A program made the translations under genes and the position numbers. From Candidatus Paceibacterota bacterium (GTDB lineage: Bacteria > Actinomycetota > Actinomycetes > Nanopelagicales > Nanopelagicaceae), in assembly GCA_035530615.1 (NCBI GenBank), contig DATKUL010000001.1:124001-188000 (forward strand): a DNA stretch of 64,000 bases, written 5' to 3'. The notes under the pieces were generated by a model. It saw nothing but the letters and a program-made list of their open reading frames with translations, did no database searches and was not told the DNA's origin. Below, piece after piece: positions 9,551 to 18,591 of the stretch (its first letter is position 1; the number at the start of each line of letters is the position of its first letter).

Positions 9551-10600
9551 TTAAATCAGGCTCACCGTGGTCACGGGAAGGCTGGAGTCGGCCTCAACAT
9601 CAATCCGACTAGCTGGTCGCCCGGCTGAGACCATGAGCGAACCGAGGGCGGCAACCATTGCTCCGTTATCCGTACAAAGGCCTGGAGCAGGAATACGGAG
9701 GCGGATTTTCGCCTCATCACAGCGTTTCTGGGCAACTTCCCGAAGGCGGGAATTTGCCGCGACTCCGCCGGCGATCACGAGTGAATCAATCCCAGTCTTG
9801 CGAGCGGCGGCCACAGCTTTGAGAAGGAGTACATCAACAATCGCCTCTTGAAATGAGGCGGCCACATCGGCTCTGACATATGCAGGCGTGGCTTCCAGAT
9901 AGCGGGCGACCGCGGTTTTAAGTCCAGAGAAAGAGAAATCAAACGGACGGCTCGCCCAGTCACTTGCCCGAGTAAGACCGCGCGGGAAATCAATCGCCTG
10001 CGGATTTCCTTTACGGGCTTCACGATCAATAGCCGGACCACCCGGAAATCCGAGTCCCATGACCCGTGCAATTTTGTCGAAAGCTTCACCGGCGGCATCA
10101 TCCATACTCTCGCCGAGTTTGGTCACAGAGGAAGTGATGTCATCGACTTGAAGTAGCGATGAATGCCCGCCACTCACAAGCAGCGCAATCGTCGGTTCGA
10201 CCGGCATCTCGTGGGTGAGCAGATCGACCGAAACGTGTGCAGCTAAATGGTTCACGCCATAGAGTGGTTTGCCTAAGCCCAATGCCAATCCACTCGCCGA
10301 TGCAACACCCACAAGGAGGGCACCAACAAGTCCTGGTCCGGCAGTAACCGCAACTGCGTCAATATCTTTGAGCGATACTTTCGATTCCTTAAGTGCGGCT
10401 TCAAACACCATCATCATCGATTCGAGATGTGCTCTGCTGGCAATTTCAGGAACGACTCCACCAAAGAGCGCGTGTTCTTCCACGCTAGATGCAATGACGT
10501 TGGCAAGGAGGGTGCGTCCACGGACAATTCCGATTGCTGTCTCATCGCATGAAGTCTCGATCCCAAGTACTAGTGGCCCGCTACTAATTCCAGTTGTCAT
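9551..10600 (-). CDS. tsaD: tRNA N6-threonylcarbamoyladenosine transferase TsaD
   Basis: This 349-residue cytoplasmic enzyme transfers the threonylcarbamoyl group from threonylcarbamoyl-AMP to A37 of ANN-decoding tRNAs (t6A). The ASKHA-fold opening [14 protein letters not shown] and the metal-binding HLAAH (His-118 and His-122) are present, as is [12 protein letters not shown]. Length and order fit the Kae1/YgjD family. The ATG overlaps the rimI stop by four bases (ATGA), so the two are translationally coupled. It is last in the tsaE-tsaB-rimI-tsaD run and provides the catalytic subunit for the TsaB and TsaE encoded upstream. Confidence 0.97.
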   Translation of the reverse strand: MTTGISSGPLVLGIETSCDETAIGIVRGRTLLANVIASSVEEHALFGGVVPEIASRAHLESMMMVFEAALKESKVSLKDIDAVAVTAGPGLVGALLVGVASASGLALGLGKPLYGVNHLAAHVSVDLLTHEMPVEPTIALLVSGGHSSLLQVDDITSSVTKLGESMDDAAGEAFDKIARVMGLGFPGGPAIDREARKGNPQAIDFPRGLTRASDWASRPFDFSFSGLKTAVARYLEATPAYVRADVAASFQEAIVDVLLLKAVAAARKTGIDSLVIAGGVAANSRLREVAQKRCDEAKIRLRIPAPGLCTDNGAMVAALGSLMVSAGRPASRIDVEADSSLPVTTVSLI

Positions 10601-11052
10601 TGGAGATCCTTTTTCATGACAACGGCGTTGACACCCAAGGAGTAGTAATTACTGCGACGAGATATCTCCTCGAAACCTTCTGATAAATACAAGGGTGCCG
10701 CCTCTTCATTACCTTCACGCACCTCAAGGAAGATGGCAGGCGCTCTGCGCTCTTGCGCCCAGGCAATCAAGTCTTGCAACATTGCCCGGCCAATTCCTTG
10801 CCTTCGAAAGGATTCCGCAACGGTCAAGGTCAATACATCTGCATCAAGACCATAATCGGGTGAAAAAACGCCTGCATATCCAACTATTTCGCTCGTCTGG
10901 CTTACTGCGACGAGATAGAACCTATTTTTTGGAACATTGGCCAACTCTTCCTTGAACTGGTCGACAGACCATGCATCAGTGCGGTAGACCTCACGTTCCA
11001 TGGCTACAACAACTGGTACATCCAAAGAGATCATCGGACGGTAGGTAATCAT
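10597..11052 (-). CDS. rimI: Ribosomal protein S18-alanine N-acetyltransferase RimI
   Basis: This 151-residue GNAT acetyltransferase has the acetyl-CoA loop [10 protein letters not shown] and the family-typical later run [15 protein letters not shown] before [12 protein letters not shown]. RimI acetylates the N-terminal alanine of ribosomal protein S18 in E. coli; in actinobacteria RimI homologues may have broader targets. The position between tsaB and tsaD, with four-base overlaps at both ends, is the classical location and is the main reason for choosing RimI over other GNAT proteins. Confidence 0.93.
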   Translation of the reverse strand: MITYRPMISLDVPVVVAMEREVYRTDAWSVDQFKEELANVPKNRFYLVAVSQTSEIVGYAGVFSPDYGLDADVLTLTVAESFRRQGIGRAMLQDLIAWAQERRAPAIFLEVREGNEEAAPLYLSEGFEEISRRSNYYSLGVNAVVMKKDLQ

Positions 11053-11651
11053 TTGTTGCGCTCGCTCGTCGGGACCGCATCTGGATGACGGATGTATAGA
11101 GGTTCATCTATGCGCATGTCAGAGTTTTTGCTCAAATCAACCAGTGCCAGCAGATCCGGGTACTGGTCCTCATCGGAAGCCGCGATCGAATACTTAACCG
11201 CTCCCTCGCCGAACATAGGAATTCCCTTTGTGGCTACAAGTGCGGGGAGGTCAACGCTTGGTCCCTCGACTCGCATCCCACTTTGATAACGAGTCCAATA
11301 AATCTCCTTGCGGCGCGCATCTGTGGCAACGATAAAATCATCTCTCTCACGTACGCATGCCGCTATCGCATCCAATGAACAGATCCCGATAATCGGAATT
11401 GTTCGGGCCAAGGCGAATGTGCGAGCAAATGCAATTCCAACGCGCAAGCCGGTAAATGGTCCGGGTCCCATACCAACAACAACTTGCTCAACCACGGGTT
11501 GTGTCATGAGCCCCTCCAATACAAGTGCAGGGAGAGCATCTCCATGAGACGTCGCTCCATCGCGGTAACCATGCCAAAGGAGTCCACCCTCATCAATGAT
11601 TGCCACAGAAGTCCGAGAGGTTGAAGTATCGATCGCTAAAGAGATACTCAT
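11049..11651 (-). CDS. tsaB: t6A biosynthesis protein TsaB
   Basis: This 200-residue protein is the inactive ASKHA paralogue of TsaD that bridges the TsaBDE complex. It opens with MSISLAIDTSTSRTSVAI and carries VVGMGPGPFTGLRVGIAFA, the family hallmark. A longer reading from 11669 adds six residues, but the ATG at 11651 overlaps the tsaE stop as ATGA, which supports it. The protein is short of the ~230 residues of E. coli TsaB, as often seen in actinobacteria. Confidence 0.95.
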   Translation of the reverse strand: MSISLAIDTSTSRTSVAIIDEGGLLWHGYRDGATSHGDALPALVLEGLMTQPVVEQVVVGMGPGPFTGLRVGIAFARTFALARTIPIIGICSLDAIAACVRERDDFIVATDARRKEIYWTRYQSGMRVEGPSVDLPALVATKGIPMFGEGAVKYSIAASDEDQYPDLLALVDLSKNSDMRIDEPLYIRHPDAVPTSERNK

Positions 11652-12088
11652 ATCGCAAATCCCTCCCACCGCGCGCCATATCCTTTTGCGGTAACGGTAC
11701 GAATATCGCTACTTCTATCAATATTGATTTCTAGCCTCTCTTCAGAGAGGCGGGAAGCAAGTTCGCCACCCCACTCAACCACGGTTACTGCGCCCTCTCT
11801 TTCGGTATCCAAATCGAGATCGTCAAAAGAAAATGTTGGGTTCTCTGAAATCATCAGTCGGTATGCATCAACATGGATAAAAGGAATCTCCCCTTTATGA
11901 ACCCTGGAGATCACAAAGGTAGGCGAGGTAATACCTGTAATCCCTAATGAGGCACCTATCCCCTGCGTGAGGAGAGTCTTCCCAGCACCAAGGGGACCGT
12001 TGAGGATGAGCAAGTCGCCTGGGTGCAACTGGGTGCCGATTCGTCTTCCCAATTCAAACATCTCATCTGGCGTAGCAACATTGACCAT
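11648..12088 (-). CDS. tsaE: t6A biosynthesis ATPase TsaE
   Basis: This 146-residue P-loop ATPase drives the TsaB-TsaD cycle. Walker A is GPLGAGKT at residues 31-38. ITSPTFVI and HVDAYRL, two signature stretches of the YjeE family, follow. It starts the tsaE-tsaB-rimI-tsaD-groES-groEL set. In many actinobacteria tsaE directly follows alr; here a terminator, a hydrolase gene and an ABC importer intervene, so the gene probably needs its own promoter in the roughly 100 bases upstream. Confidence 0.96.
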   Translation of the reverse strand: MVNVATPDEMFELGRRIGTQLHPGDLLILNGPLGAGKTLLTQGIGASLGITGITSPTFVISRVHKGEIPFIHVDAYRLMISENPTFSFDDLDLDTEREGAVTVVEWGGELASRLSEERLEINIDRSSDIRTVTAKGYGARWEGFAI

Positions 12089-12156
12089 AGTTCTTCAAGG
12101 CTAGTAGAAGGTGGCGCAGACGCAAAGAAAAGGGCAAAGGAGAGGGGCATAGAAAA

Positions 12157-12180
12157 GGGAGTCCGGTTTCCCAGACCCCC
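12157..12180. terminator. Hairpin terminator between the hydrolase gene and tsaE
   Basis: GGGAGTCCGG-TTTC-CCAGACCCCC forms a stable stem with one bulge and one G-U pair. On the minus strand it is followed by TTTTCT and on the plus strand by TCTTCTTTTTTT, so it can stop polymerase in both directions. It lies about 25 bases after the hydrolase stop and should end the long transcript that comes from rplM and alr. Confidence 0.75.
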
Positions 12181-12202
12181 TCTTCTTTTTTTGGACGGAT
12201 TT

Positions 12203-13843
12203 TTAGTCGGTATAGAACTTCATCAACGGAGGGCTGAAGAAGGGATCCGTGCTTAAGTTCTTTGCAACTCGGATCATGTGAGCCAGCGTGCCACCGTGGA
12301 TGAAAGAACCCGTGGTGCCAACTGTTGTTAGCTCCTTCGCAACTACCAAGTACTGCGCGGCTGTGAAGTTACAGTGGTTCGTTCCGGGAGCAGCAGCCGT
12401 TGTGGTTATGGGGGCACCAGCTGAAGTAAAGGTGGTGTAAGCCGCAGGTGTTGTGCTCCAAATGGTTAACAACTTCTTCATTGGAGGCACAAACACATGT
12501 GTCTTTCCATAATCGGCAACAACTTTTGCGTATTCCTCTGCATATTGTTCTGCGTAAGCATTCGCGATACGCATCGTGGCACCGGCGGGAGTAACTGGAT
12601 CAGCAGTTCCAACCATCATGATTGTTGGAACATTGATCTTTCCGGTGTTCGAGAGCAAAGAATTCATCTTTGCAATCGCAGTTGCACTGCCTACGGCACG
12701 TGGCGCTCCCGGATTTAGAGGACTCAATGCACCAAGAAGTGCATCAATAACCGTGTTGCCACTTAGTGCAGCATTGAAGATCACTCGCTCGTCAACCACC
12801 CGTGCTGAGTAATCAGTCTTGGTGTTATCAAATACTGCACCACCCGTCTGGTTTTCGAGATCGTGCATAACCAAGATGGCAAGTGCGCCTGCATTTGCGC
12901 CATTCTCAAGAATCGCTAGCGCGGGGCTAATCGCCAATGGGAATGTCACTTTTAGCGTACCTTCGGGACCCGAAATTGAGTCAAAGTTAGCGGATTGCGT
13001 TGGCAACCCCGCCATGAGACCAAGCAACAACAATGCGCTACGGGATGGAACTCCAGCAGTAGCGAGAGCTTTTCCAGTTGTACTTGATGTATCTGGCCAA
13101 ACACCGGTTGATATACCTGCCTTCAATTTGCCCAGGACAGTGAAGAACTTGACCATGTCACCCATGGCCTCGCCGTATCCAGCTGCGCCTGCAGAGTAAT
13201 TACCGCCTTTGATCGTTGGATCAAATAGCGTTTTTACACCCCACAGGAAATCGCCGGCTGCGGTCAGTTCAGCATTGATGCTATCTGCTACACACATAGG
13301 TGCAACTGCATCAACGAGATCAGGATGCGTTTCAGCGAGTGCTTGAGTAATAACACCACCAAGAGATTTGCCCCATGCCACAACATGCGTTGTTGCCGGG
13401 AATTTCTGCTTAAATAACCCGATTAACTCGACGTCTGTTGCAACTCCAGAGTCAACGTTCCAACCTTGGCGGGCGAATCCAGAACCAGCAACCGCATAGC
13501 CGTTGCTAAGTAAATAAGCGATTACTGATGTGTCGCTTGTACCAACGATCGGTCCAGGTTCCGGGGTATTGTCGACTTTATATCCACCATAACCAGGAAT
13601 TCCTGCAGGTACATTAATGTTGGGGCGATATCCATGTGAATAAAGCACCAGCGTTCCGTTGAAGTTCCCTGGTACCTGCATGACGTATGGCGCAGAATCA
13701 CTTGTGACACCTTGACACGAGTTAACCGTGAGTTTTCCGTCACAAGCAGGATCGGCCGCTTGCGCCGCAGTTGGAATTGCAATCACCATCATCGACACAA
13801 GTGCCGCCGTTGAGAGCGTTGAGATAATGCGTGTCTTCTTCAT
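12203..13843 (-). CDS. Secreted alpha/beta-fold hydrolase
   Basis: This 546-residue protein has a clear Sec signal peptide (MKKTRIISTL start, cleavage near AAQA-ADP). A nucleophile elbow, GKSLGG, places the serine near residue 160; GTADPVTP supplies a likely acid near residue 415, and GTNHCNFT a likely histidine near residue 490. A long insert with Ala/Gly-rich segments separates the elbow from the acid. The fold suggests an extracellular esterase, lipase or peptidase of unknown substrate. The ATG at 13843 has GAGGA upstream and gives a clean signal peptide; an earlier ATG at 13858 overlaps the previous stop. It is co-transcribed with the liv importer, so it may release what that importer takes up. 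Confidence 0.85.
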   Translation of the reverse strand: MKKTRIISTLSTAALVSMMVIAIPTAAQAADPACDGKLTVNSCQGVTSDSAPYVMQVPGNFNGTLVLYSHGYRPNINVPAGIPGYGGYKVDNTPEPGPIVGTSDTSVIAYLLSNGYAVAGSGFARQGWNVDSGVATDVELIGLFKQKFPATTHVVAWGKSLGGVITQALAETHPDLVDAVAPMCVADSINAELTAAGDFLWGVKTLFDPTIKGGNYSAGAAGYGEAMGDMVKFFTVLGKLKAGISTGVWPDTSSTTGKALATAGVPSRSALLLLGLMAGLPTQSANFDSISGPEGTLKVTFPLAISPALAILENGANAGALAILVMHDLENQTGGAVFDNTKTDYSARVVDERVIFNAALSGNTVIDALLGALSPLNPGAPRAVGSATAIAKMNSLLSNTGKINVPTIMMVGTADPVTPAGATMRIANAYAEQYAEEYAKVVADYGKTHVFVPPMKKLLTIWSTTPAAYTTFTSAGAPITTTAAAPGTNHCNFTAAQYLVVAKELTTVGTTGSFIHGGTLAHMIRVAKNLSTDPFFSPPLMKFYTD

Positions 13844-13857
13844 ATGTATTGTCCTCA

Positions 13858-15165
13858 TTATTTGATCGGCAATCCGTTAGCTGGCATTGCTGGACGCTTA
13901 TAGGTGGACTTAACCACTGCGCCAGTTCCAGAGTCGGTTGTGTAGACGGTATACGCGCCGCCGCTTGGCTTCATTTCGCCCGTCGGGCTATAAGTACCAA
14001 ACCAGTAGCCGTTGTATCCACCATGGTTTGTCGCTGAATAATTCAATGGAGCAAGGCCAGCACCGAAGAATGTTGCGCCCTTCTTCTCAATCGCAGCAAT
14101 CAATGATTTCCGAGTTGGCTTCGCACCTGCTGCGGCAATTGCTTGAACTGCGACAAATGCACCATTCATTCCAACCAGAACGTTATTATCAAATACCGCG
14201 TTATTGTTGTACTTGGCATTGATCTCTTGGAACAACTTAATGTAATCATCAGTCGTATCAGTAGGTGCCGGTAAGTACGAGGCGCCAATCGCGCCGTAGA
14301 GAACCCCTACAGGAACACCGAGTGCCTTGATCGTCGTGGCATCACCACCGACTGAGCCCAGTATCCACTTGGGTCCGTACTTCATCACCGCAGCGGTACC
14401 TAGGGCGGCAGCAGTCGCGCTGGTGACACCGAAGAGAACTACCACTTCAGCACCAGCGGCAGATAATTTCTGGATCCATGTTGCGGGCACACCTGAAACA
14501 CCTTGTGAACCAGATGCGTAAGGAACTTTCACTGAAAAGGTTAAGCCAGCTTGTTTGAAACCAGCCAGGGCATCAACACCAAAATCATCATCTTGGTAAA
14601 GAAGACCGATTTTCTTATCCGGAAAAGTCTCCTTAATGTACTGGGCCATTACCTTTGCTTCCATTATGTAGGAAGGAAATAGAGAGAAGGTCGTTGGGTA
14701 GGTTTTCTTAATTGCGAATCCGCTGTAACCGGTATTAACAAAAAGAACCGGAATCCCACGGCGAGCAGGATTGACAGAAGCGGCAACTGCTTTGATATTT
14801 GCGGTACCTAGTGGACCCAGTAGTGCAAAAACCTTGTCTCTTAGAATCAATTCGTTGGTCTTCGCAACAGCAAGGGTCGGGACATACTGATCATCTTTAA
14901 CGATTAAAGTAATTTTCCTACCGTTTACTCCGCCATTAGCATTGACATAATCAAAATATGCCTTCATGGCTGAAGGGATCTTGTTGTATCCGGGCGATGC
15001 TGCTCCGGTCATGGGAATTGTGACGCCGAGTTTGATCGACTTTGCCGTTACACCAACTTCAGTGCGAGGCGAGAAGGCTTGCGCGGGAACCGTCGAAATG
15101 ACGAGTCCGCAAGTCGCGAGCACCGCAGAAGCCACAAGGAGCCTCCGACGATTAATTACGATCAT
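13858..15165 (-). CDS. Branched-chain amino acid-type ABC transporter substrate-binding protein (LivK family)
   Basis: This 435-residue type I periplasmic-binding protein starts with an RRR-containing signal peptide ending VPAQA-F. The mature part shows KLGVTIPMTG, YVNANGGVNGRKI, and KIGLLYQDDDFG, all family landmarks. Homologues bind Leu/Ile/Val, amides, urea or aromatic acids. There is no convincing lipobox: the only Cys in the signal sits in LATC, whose Thr is atypical, so tethering to the membrane is unclear in what should be a Gram-positive cell. It follows the livM permease by 34 bases and its TAA overlaps an ATG of the hydrolase reading. Confidence 0.9.
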   Translation of the reverse strand: MIVINRRRLLVASAVLATCGLVISTVPAQAFSPRTEVGVTAKSIKLGVTIPMTGAASPGYNKIPSAMKAYFDYVNANGGVNGRKITLIVKDDQYVPTLAVAKTNELILRDKVFALLGPLGTANIKAVAASVNPARRGIPVLFVNTGYSGFAIKKTYPTTFSLFPSYIMEAKVMAQYIKETFPDKKIGLLYQDDDFGVDALAGFKQAGLTFSVKVPYASGSQGVSGVPATWIQKLSAAGAEVVVLFGVTSATAAALGTAAVMKYGPKWILGSVGGDATTIKALGVPVGVLYGAIGASYLPAPTDTTDDYIKLFQEINAKYNNNAVFDNNVLVGMNGAFVAVQAIAAAGAKPTRKSLIAAIEKKGATFFGAGLAPLNYSATNHGGYNGYWFGTYSPTGEMKPSGGAYTVYTTDSGTGAVVKSTYKRPAMPANGLPIK

Positions 15166-15199
15166 GTATTTCCTTCCATCAAGGGATAGTTAGCCCGTG

Positions 15200-16201
15200 T
15201 TACTTGTGAGTATCCGCCTTCTTTCGATGGCGAACTGTTCGCATCTGCTCTACTGGCCCATTTGGAACGAGAAGGACCACCAGAATCAATAATGCGCTCA
15301 CCAATAACCCGGGAAGGTTTGTGGTCACGTTCTCCGAATTCGCAAAGCGATTGGATATCGCATCGGCGATCTCGGGGGTCACGACCAAGGTCAGTGCGCC
15401 AATCATGACCCCAGCAAGGGTGGTTACGCCAGAGAGAACCGCCCCAGTTAGTAGGGCAAAAGAAAGGGTAAGTGGGAATGCGCTGGGAGAGACGGTGCTA
15501 ATCGTCATCGCCAGAAGGGCACCTGCCAGGCCAGCCAGTCCTGAACTGATAGTAAAAGCTAGAGTTTTGGATTTTCCGGCGTGGATTCCTGCCAATTCTG
15601 CCGCCACCTCATTGCCGCGGACCGCCCGCCAAGTCCTGCCATAGCGCGATCGGAGAATGTTCTGGAGCCACCACAAGGAGATCAAGGCAGCCAGAGAGGC
15701 AATCCAGAAATACCACTTATATTGAGTGAACTCCTCCCCCAGGCTCAGGGGTGGGAAACCGACATCGAAGAGGAGTCCTTGCTCGCCTCCGAGAATCCCA
15801 AACTGATTGGCGATCGAAGGTAATCCCACCGCCAGTGCCAAGGTGGTTCCCGCCAGGTACGGTCCCGACAATCGCGCAGCGGCAGTACCAAGGACCGCGC
15901 CGGCCAGCCCTGCAACGAGGATGGCGATGACGAAACAGATCCATACGGGTGCAGAGAGATGATTGCGGGCAAGGGCTGCCGAATATCCACCGATCGCAAG
16001 TAGCGCGCCATGTCCTAGCGAAACTTGGCCGGAGTAGCCCGTGAGAAGAATCAGCGAGGCAATTGCGACAACGTACATCGCAAGCGTCGCACCTTGATAA
16101 ACACGCAGTTCGTCGACACGGTTGCCAAGGAGAAATAAGAAGATACCAATCCCAATAAAGAATGTGAGTCGCCCAAAATTTGAGTGGAGAAATTTATGCA
16201 C
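15200..16201 (-). CDS. livM: Branched-chain amino acid-type ABC permease LivM
   Basis: This ~333-residue membrane protein has about eight to ten hydrophobic segments, with the LivM family runs GYSGQVSLGHGALLAIGGYSA and WRAVRGNEVAAELAGI near the cytoplasmic loop. The longest reading starts at a TTG (16222) inside the preceding gene. The GTG at 16201, overlapping the livH stop by eight bases, gives VHKFLHSNFG and was preferred. It forms the inner-membrane channel with LivH. The C-terminal tail is basic (MRTVRHRKKADTHK). Confidence 0.9.
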   Translation of the reverse strand: MHKFLHSNFGRLTFFIGIGIFLFLLGNRVDELRVYQGATLAMYVVAIASLILLTGYSGQVSLGHGALLAIGGYSAALARNHLSAPVWICFVIAILVAGLAGAVLGTAAARLSGPYLAGTTLALAVGLPSIANQFGILGGEQGLLFDVGFPPLSLGEEFTQYKWYFWIASLAALISLWWLQNILRSRYGRTWRAVRGNEVAAELAGIHAGKSKTLAFTISSGLAGLAGALLAMTISTVSPSAFPLTLSFALLTGAVLSGVTTLAGVMIGALTLVVTPEIADAISNRFANSENVTTNLPGLLVSALLILVVLLVPNGPVEQMRTVRHRKKADTHK

Positions 16202-17102
16202 GGCGAACTCGTTTCGTCCCAATCAAACCATTTGGTCTCACCAGCAGTACGACGATCAAGACGGCAAATGCCGTGATAAAGACAAGCGATCCACTTATGT
16301 AAGTCAAGACAAATGCCAGAACGAGACCAAGTAAGAGACCACCAACAACAGCACCAATCAGACTCTCCAAGCCTCCAATGACCGCGGCGATGAATCCAAA
16401 AACGAGTAACAAACTAAATTCGAGTGAGTCGGGCGAAAGAGCCCCATTACCGTCGGGAGTTTGCAACATCCCGGCCGCCGCGCCTGCGGCTCCAGCAAGT
16501 GCCCAACCAAGAGTGCGAATTCCATCTACTCGCACACCTGCCAGGCGAGCGATCTCTGGTGCATAGGCAGAGGCACGCAATGCCAGACCTACATTCGTGT
16601 GCTGAAAGATGAGCGAAAGGACCAGCATAAGGAAGAGAACGGAACTGACTATGAGGAGTTTGAGAGGAGAGAATGCCAGAGTGTGCCCCGAGATCGTGTA
16701 GCCGATATTAGAAACAGGAGGACGGATGCTCATGTCCTTGTTCCCAACAGCGAATCCTAACAAACTGCGGATTAATCCAAGTAATCCAAGGGTTGCGATG
16801 ATCGGTGCCACTCCTGCAATGGGACCTTGTGCTGCCCTCTTGAAAAGCGTGCGCATAAATAGCGCGTCAACCAGGGCAGATACTGCGGCTCCTGCAAGCA
16901 TGGCGATCAACAAAGCAAGCCAGAAGGAGTGAAAACTTTGGATGACAGCATAGCCAATATACGTAGAGACAAGAGCCTGACCCGCTTGGGCAAAATTCAC
17001 TACTCGAGTGCTGCGCCAGACCAGTACAAGTGCGATAGCCATCAACGAGTAGATCGCCCCAGATGTAATTCCAATGAGAACGGTATTAATGAATTGATAC
17101 AT
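16194..17102 (-). CDS. livH: Branched-chain amino acid-type ABC permease LivH
   Basis: This 302-residue permease has about eight hydrophobic segments and the family start INTVLIGITSGAIYSLMAIAL, then VVNFAQAG. The cytoplasmic loop GLALRASAYAPEIARLAGV contacts the ATPases. The ATG at 17102 was preferred over a TTG at 17123 because MYQFINTVLIG matches the family start; AGGAGA lies 13 bases upstream, which is loose spacing. The gene overlaps livM and lies directly after livF. The pore partner is LivM. Confidence 0.92.
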   Translation of the reverse strand: MYQFINTVLIGITSGAIYSLMAIALVLVWRSTRVVNFAQAGQALVSTYIGYAVIQSFHSFWLALLIAMLAGAAVSALVDALFMRTLFKRAAQGPIAGVAPIIATLGLLGLIRSLLGFAVGNKDMSIRPPVSNIGYTISGHTLAFSPLKLLIVSSVLFLMLVLSLIFQHTNVGLALRASAYAPEIARLAGVRVDGIRTLGWALAGAAGAAAGMLQTPDGNGALSPDSLEFSLLLVFGFIAAVIGGLESLIGAVVGGLLLGLVLAFVLTYISGSLVFITAFAVLIVVLLVRPNGLIGTKRVRRA

Positions 17103-17119
17103 AGTTATTTGGTATCTCC

Positions 17120-17830
17120 TCAATAACCAAGGTAGGCCGCGCGGACCTGGGGGTTGGCAATGAGATGTTGTGCAGAATCATGAGCTGCGATTCGTCCAAG
17201 ATTAAGAACGATCCCCAGATCTGCAATCTTAAGGGCGCTCATTGCATTCTGCTCTACGAGCACAACGGTCAAACCCATCTGCGACGTAAGAGCCTGGATA
17301 CTCTGGAATATTTGCGCAACAACGAGAGGTGCCAAGCCCAGCGAAGGTTCGTCTAGCAGCAGAAGCGATGGTTTCGACATTAGCGCGCGTCCAATAGCAA
17401 GCATCTGTCGCTCGCCGCCCGAGAGAGTATCTGCTTGCTGATCAAGACGTTCAGAAAGGCGAGGAAACGTTTCAAGAATCATCTCTTGTGTTGCGCTGGC
17501 TTCATCAGAATTCTTTCGCCATAACGCACCCAAATCCAAATTCTCTTTCACAGTTAGTTCGGCAATAACGGATTTACCCTCAGAGGCGTGCGAAACACCA
17601 CGTCGGACTAATTTCTCTGGTTTCGAGTAAAGCAACTCGGACCCATGCCACGTCGCAGAACCTCCCGTTGCTTGCGTGAGCCCCGAGAGAGTCCTAAGTA
17701 ACGTGGTCTTTCCTGCTCCGTTTGCACCGATGACTGCTGCGAGCTGTCCTTCTTCAACTCGGAAGGAAATATTATTGATGGCGCGAATTGCACCATGATC
17801 CACGACCAGATCAGAAACGATAAGTGTCAT
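17120..17830 (-). CDS. livF: Branched-chain amino acid-type ABC ATPase LivF
   Basis: This 236-residue ATPase has Walker A GANGAGKT at residues 35-42, the ABC signature LSGGERQ, and Walker B LLLLDEPSLGLAP. HASEGKSVIAELTVKENL is the usual LivF form of the region before the signature. It pairs with LivG at the membrane. Its ATG overlaps the livG stop by four bases. The order livG-livF-livH-livM-binding protein is the reverse of the E. coli order but common in actinobacteria. Confidence 0.93.
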   Translation of the reverse strand: MTLIVSDLVVDHGAIRAINNISFRVEEGQLAAVIGANGAGKTTLLRTLSGLTQATGGSATWHGSELLYSKPEKLVRRGVSHASEGKSVIAELTVKENLDLGALWRKNSDEASATQEMILETFPRLSERLDQQADTLSGGERQMLAIGRALMSKPSLLLLDEPSLGLAPLVVAQIFQSIQALTSQMGLTVVLVEQNAMSALKIADLGIVLNLGRIAAHDSAQHLIANPQVRAAYLGY

Positions 17831-18591
17831 GTCTCACTCACTCCGAGATAAGCAGCAATCACGGCAGGGTCGCGGCGGACCAATTCGGCTGCGCCACTTG
17901 AAATCGTCTGTCCAAAATTTAGAACATACAAACGATCACATACGGACATGACTACATCCATGTGGTGCTCAACCAGAAGAATTGAACACTGGGATTTAAG
18001 ATTGTGAATAAGCGAATTCATCCAGGCAATATCTTCACCACCAAGACCACCGGCGGGTTCATCGAGCATAAGAATCTTGGGTTCACTGGCAAGCGCCCGC
18101 GCGATGGCTACTCGCTTGGTATCTGGATAAGAAAGAGTGTCTGCGCGTCGATTCGCGAGCCTCGTAGCGTAAACGCGTTCCAAGGCGAGCATCGCGCGGT
18201 TGCGCAACTTGGTCTCATCCCTGCTTCTTCCTAGAGCAGCCGAAATCAATCCCGAGTGAGCGAACTTCTGCGCGCCGATCATGACATTCTCCACGACCGT
18301 CAGATCAGGAAAGAGGCCGACACCTTGCAAAGTTCGGGCTATTCCCAAGTCTGCCAACTCATGGGTCCGAGGCCACTTGTGAGATTTTCCATTGAGAATG
18401 AGTTCTCCATCCGAAGGAGTAACCAGTCCACAGAGCGCGTTAAAGAGCGTCGTCTTGCCTGCACCATTTGGGCCGATGACACCGACCACTTCATTCTCGT
18501 GCAGTTCAAAATAGATATCGTGGAGGGCTTTCAAGCCACCGAATTCGACGGAGAGTTTTTTGGTGGCTAAAAGAGCGGTTTGCGAGTTCAT
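17827..18591 (-). CDS. livG: Branched-chain amino acid-type ABC ATPase LivG
   Basis: This 254-residue ATPase has Walker A GPNGAGKT at residues 40-47 and Walker B ILMLDEPAGGLGGEDIAW. The signature region reads LSYPDTKRVAIARAL, with LSYPD in place of LSYGD/LSGGQ, a mild variation within LivG. Its start overlaps the alr stop by four bases (ATGA), so the importer is translationally tied to alanine racemase. That link makes an imported substrate related to alanine or other amino acids plausible, but this is inference. Confidence 0.92.
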   Translation of the reverse strand: MNSQTALLATKKLSVEFGGLKALHDIYFELHENEVVGVIGPNGAGKTTLFNALCGLVTPSDGELILNGKSHKWPRTHELADLGIARTLQGVGLFPDLTVVENVMIGAQKFAHSGLISAALGRSRDETKLRNRAMLALERVYATRLANRRADTLSYPDTKRVAIARALASEPKILMLDEPAGGLGGEDIAWMNSLIHNLKSQCSILLVEHHMDVVMSVCDRLYVLNFGQTISSGAAELVRRDPAVIAAYLGVSET

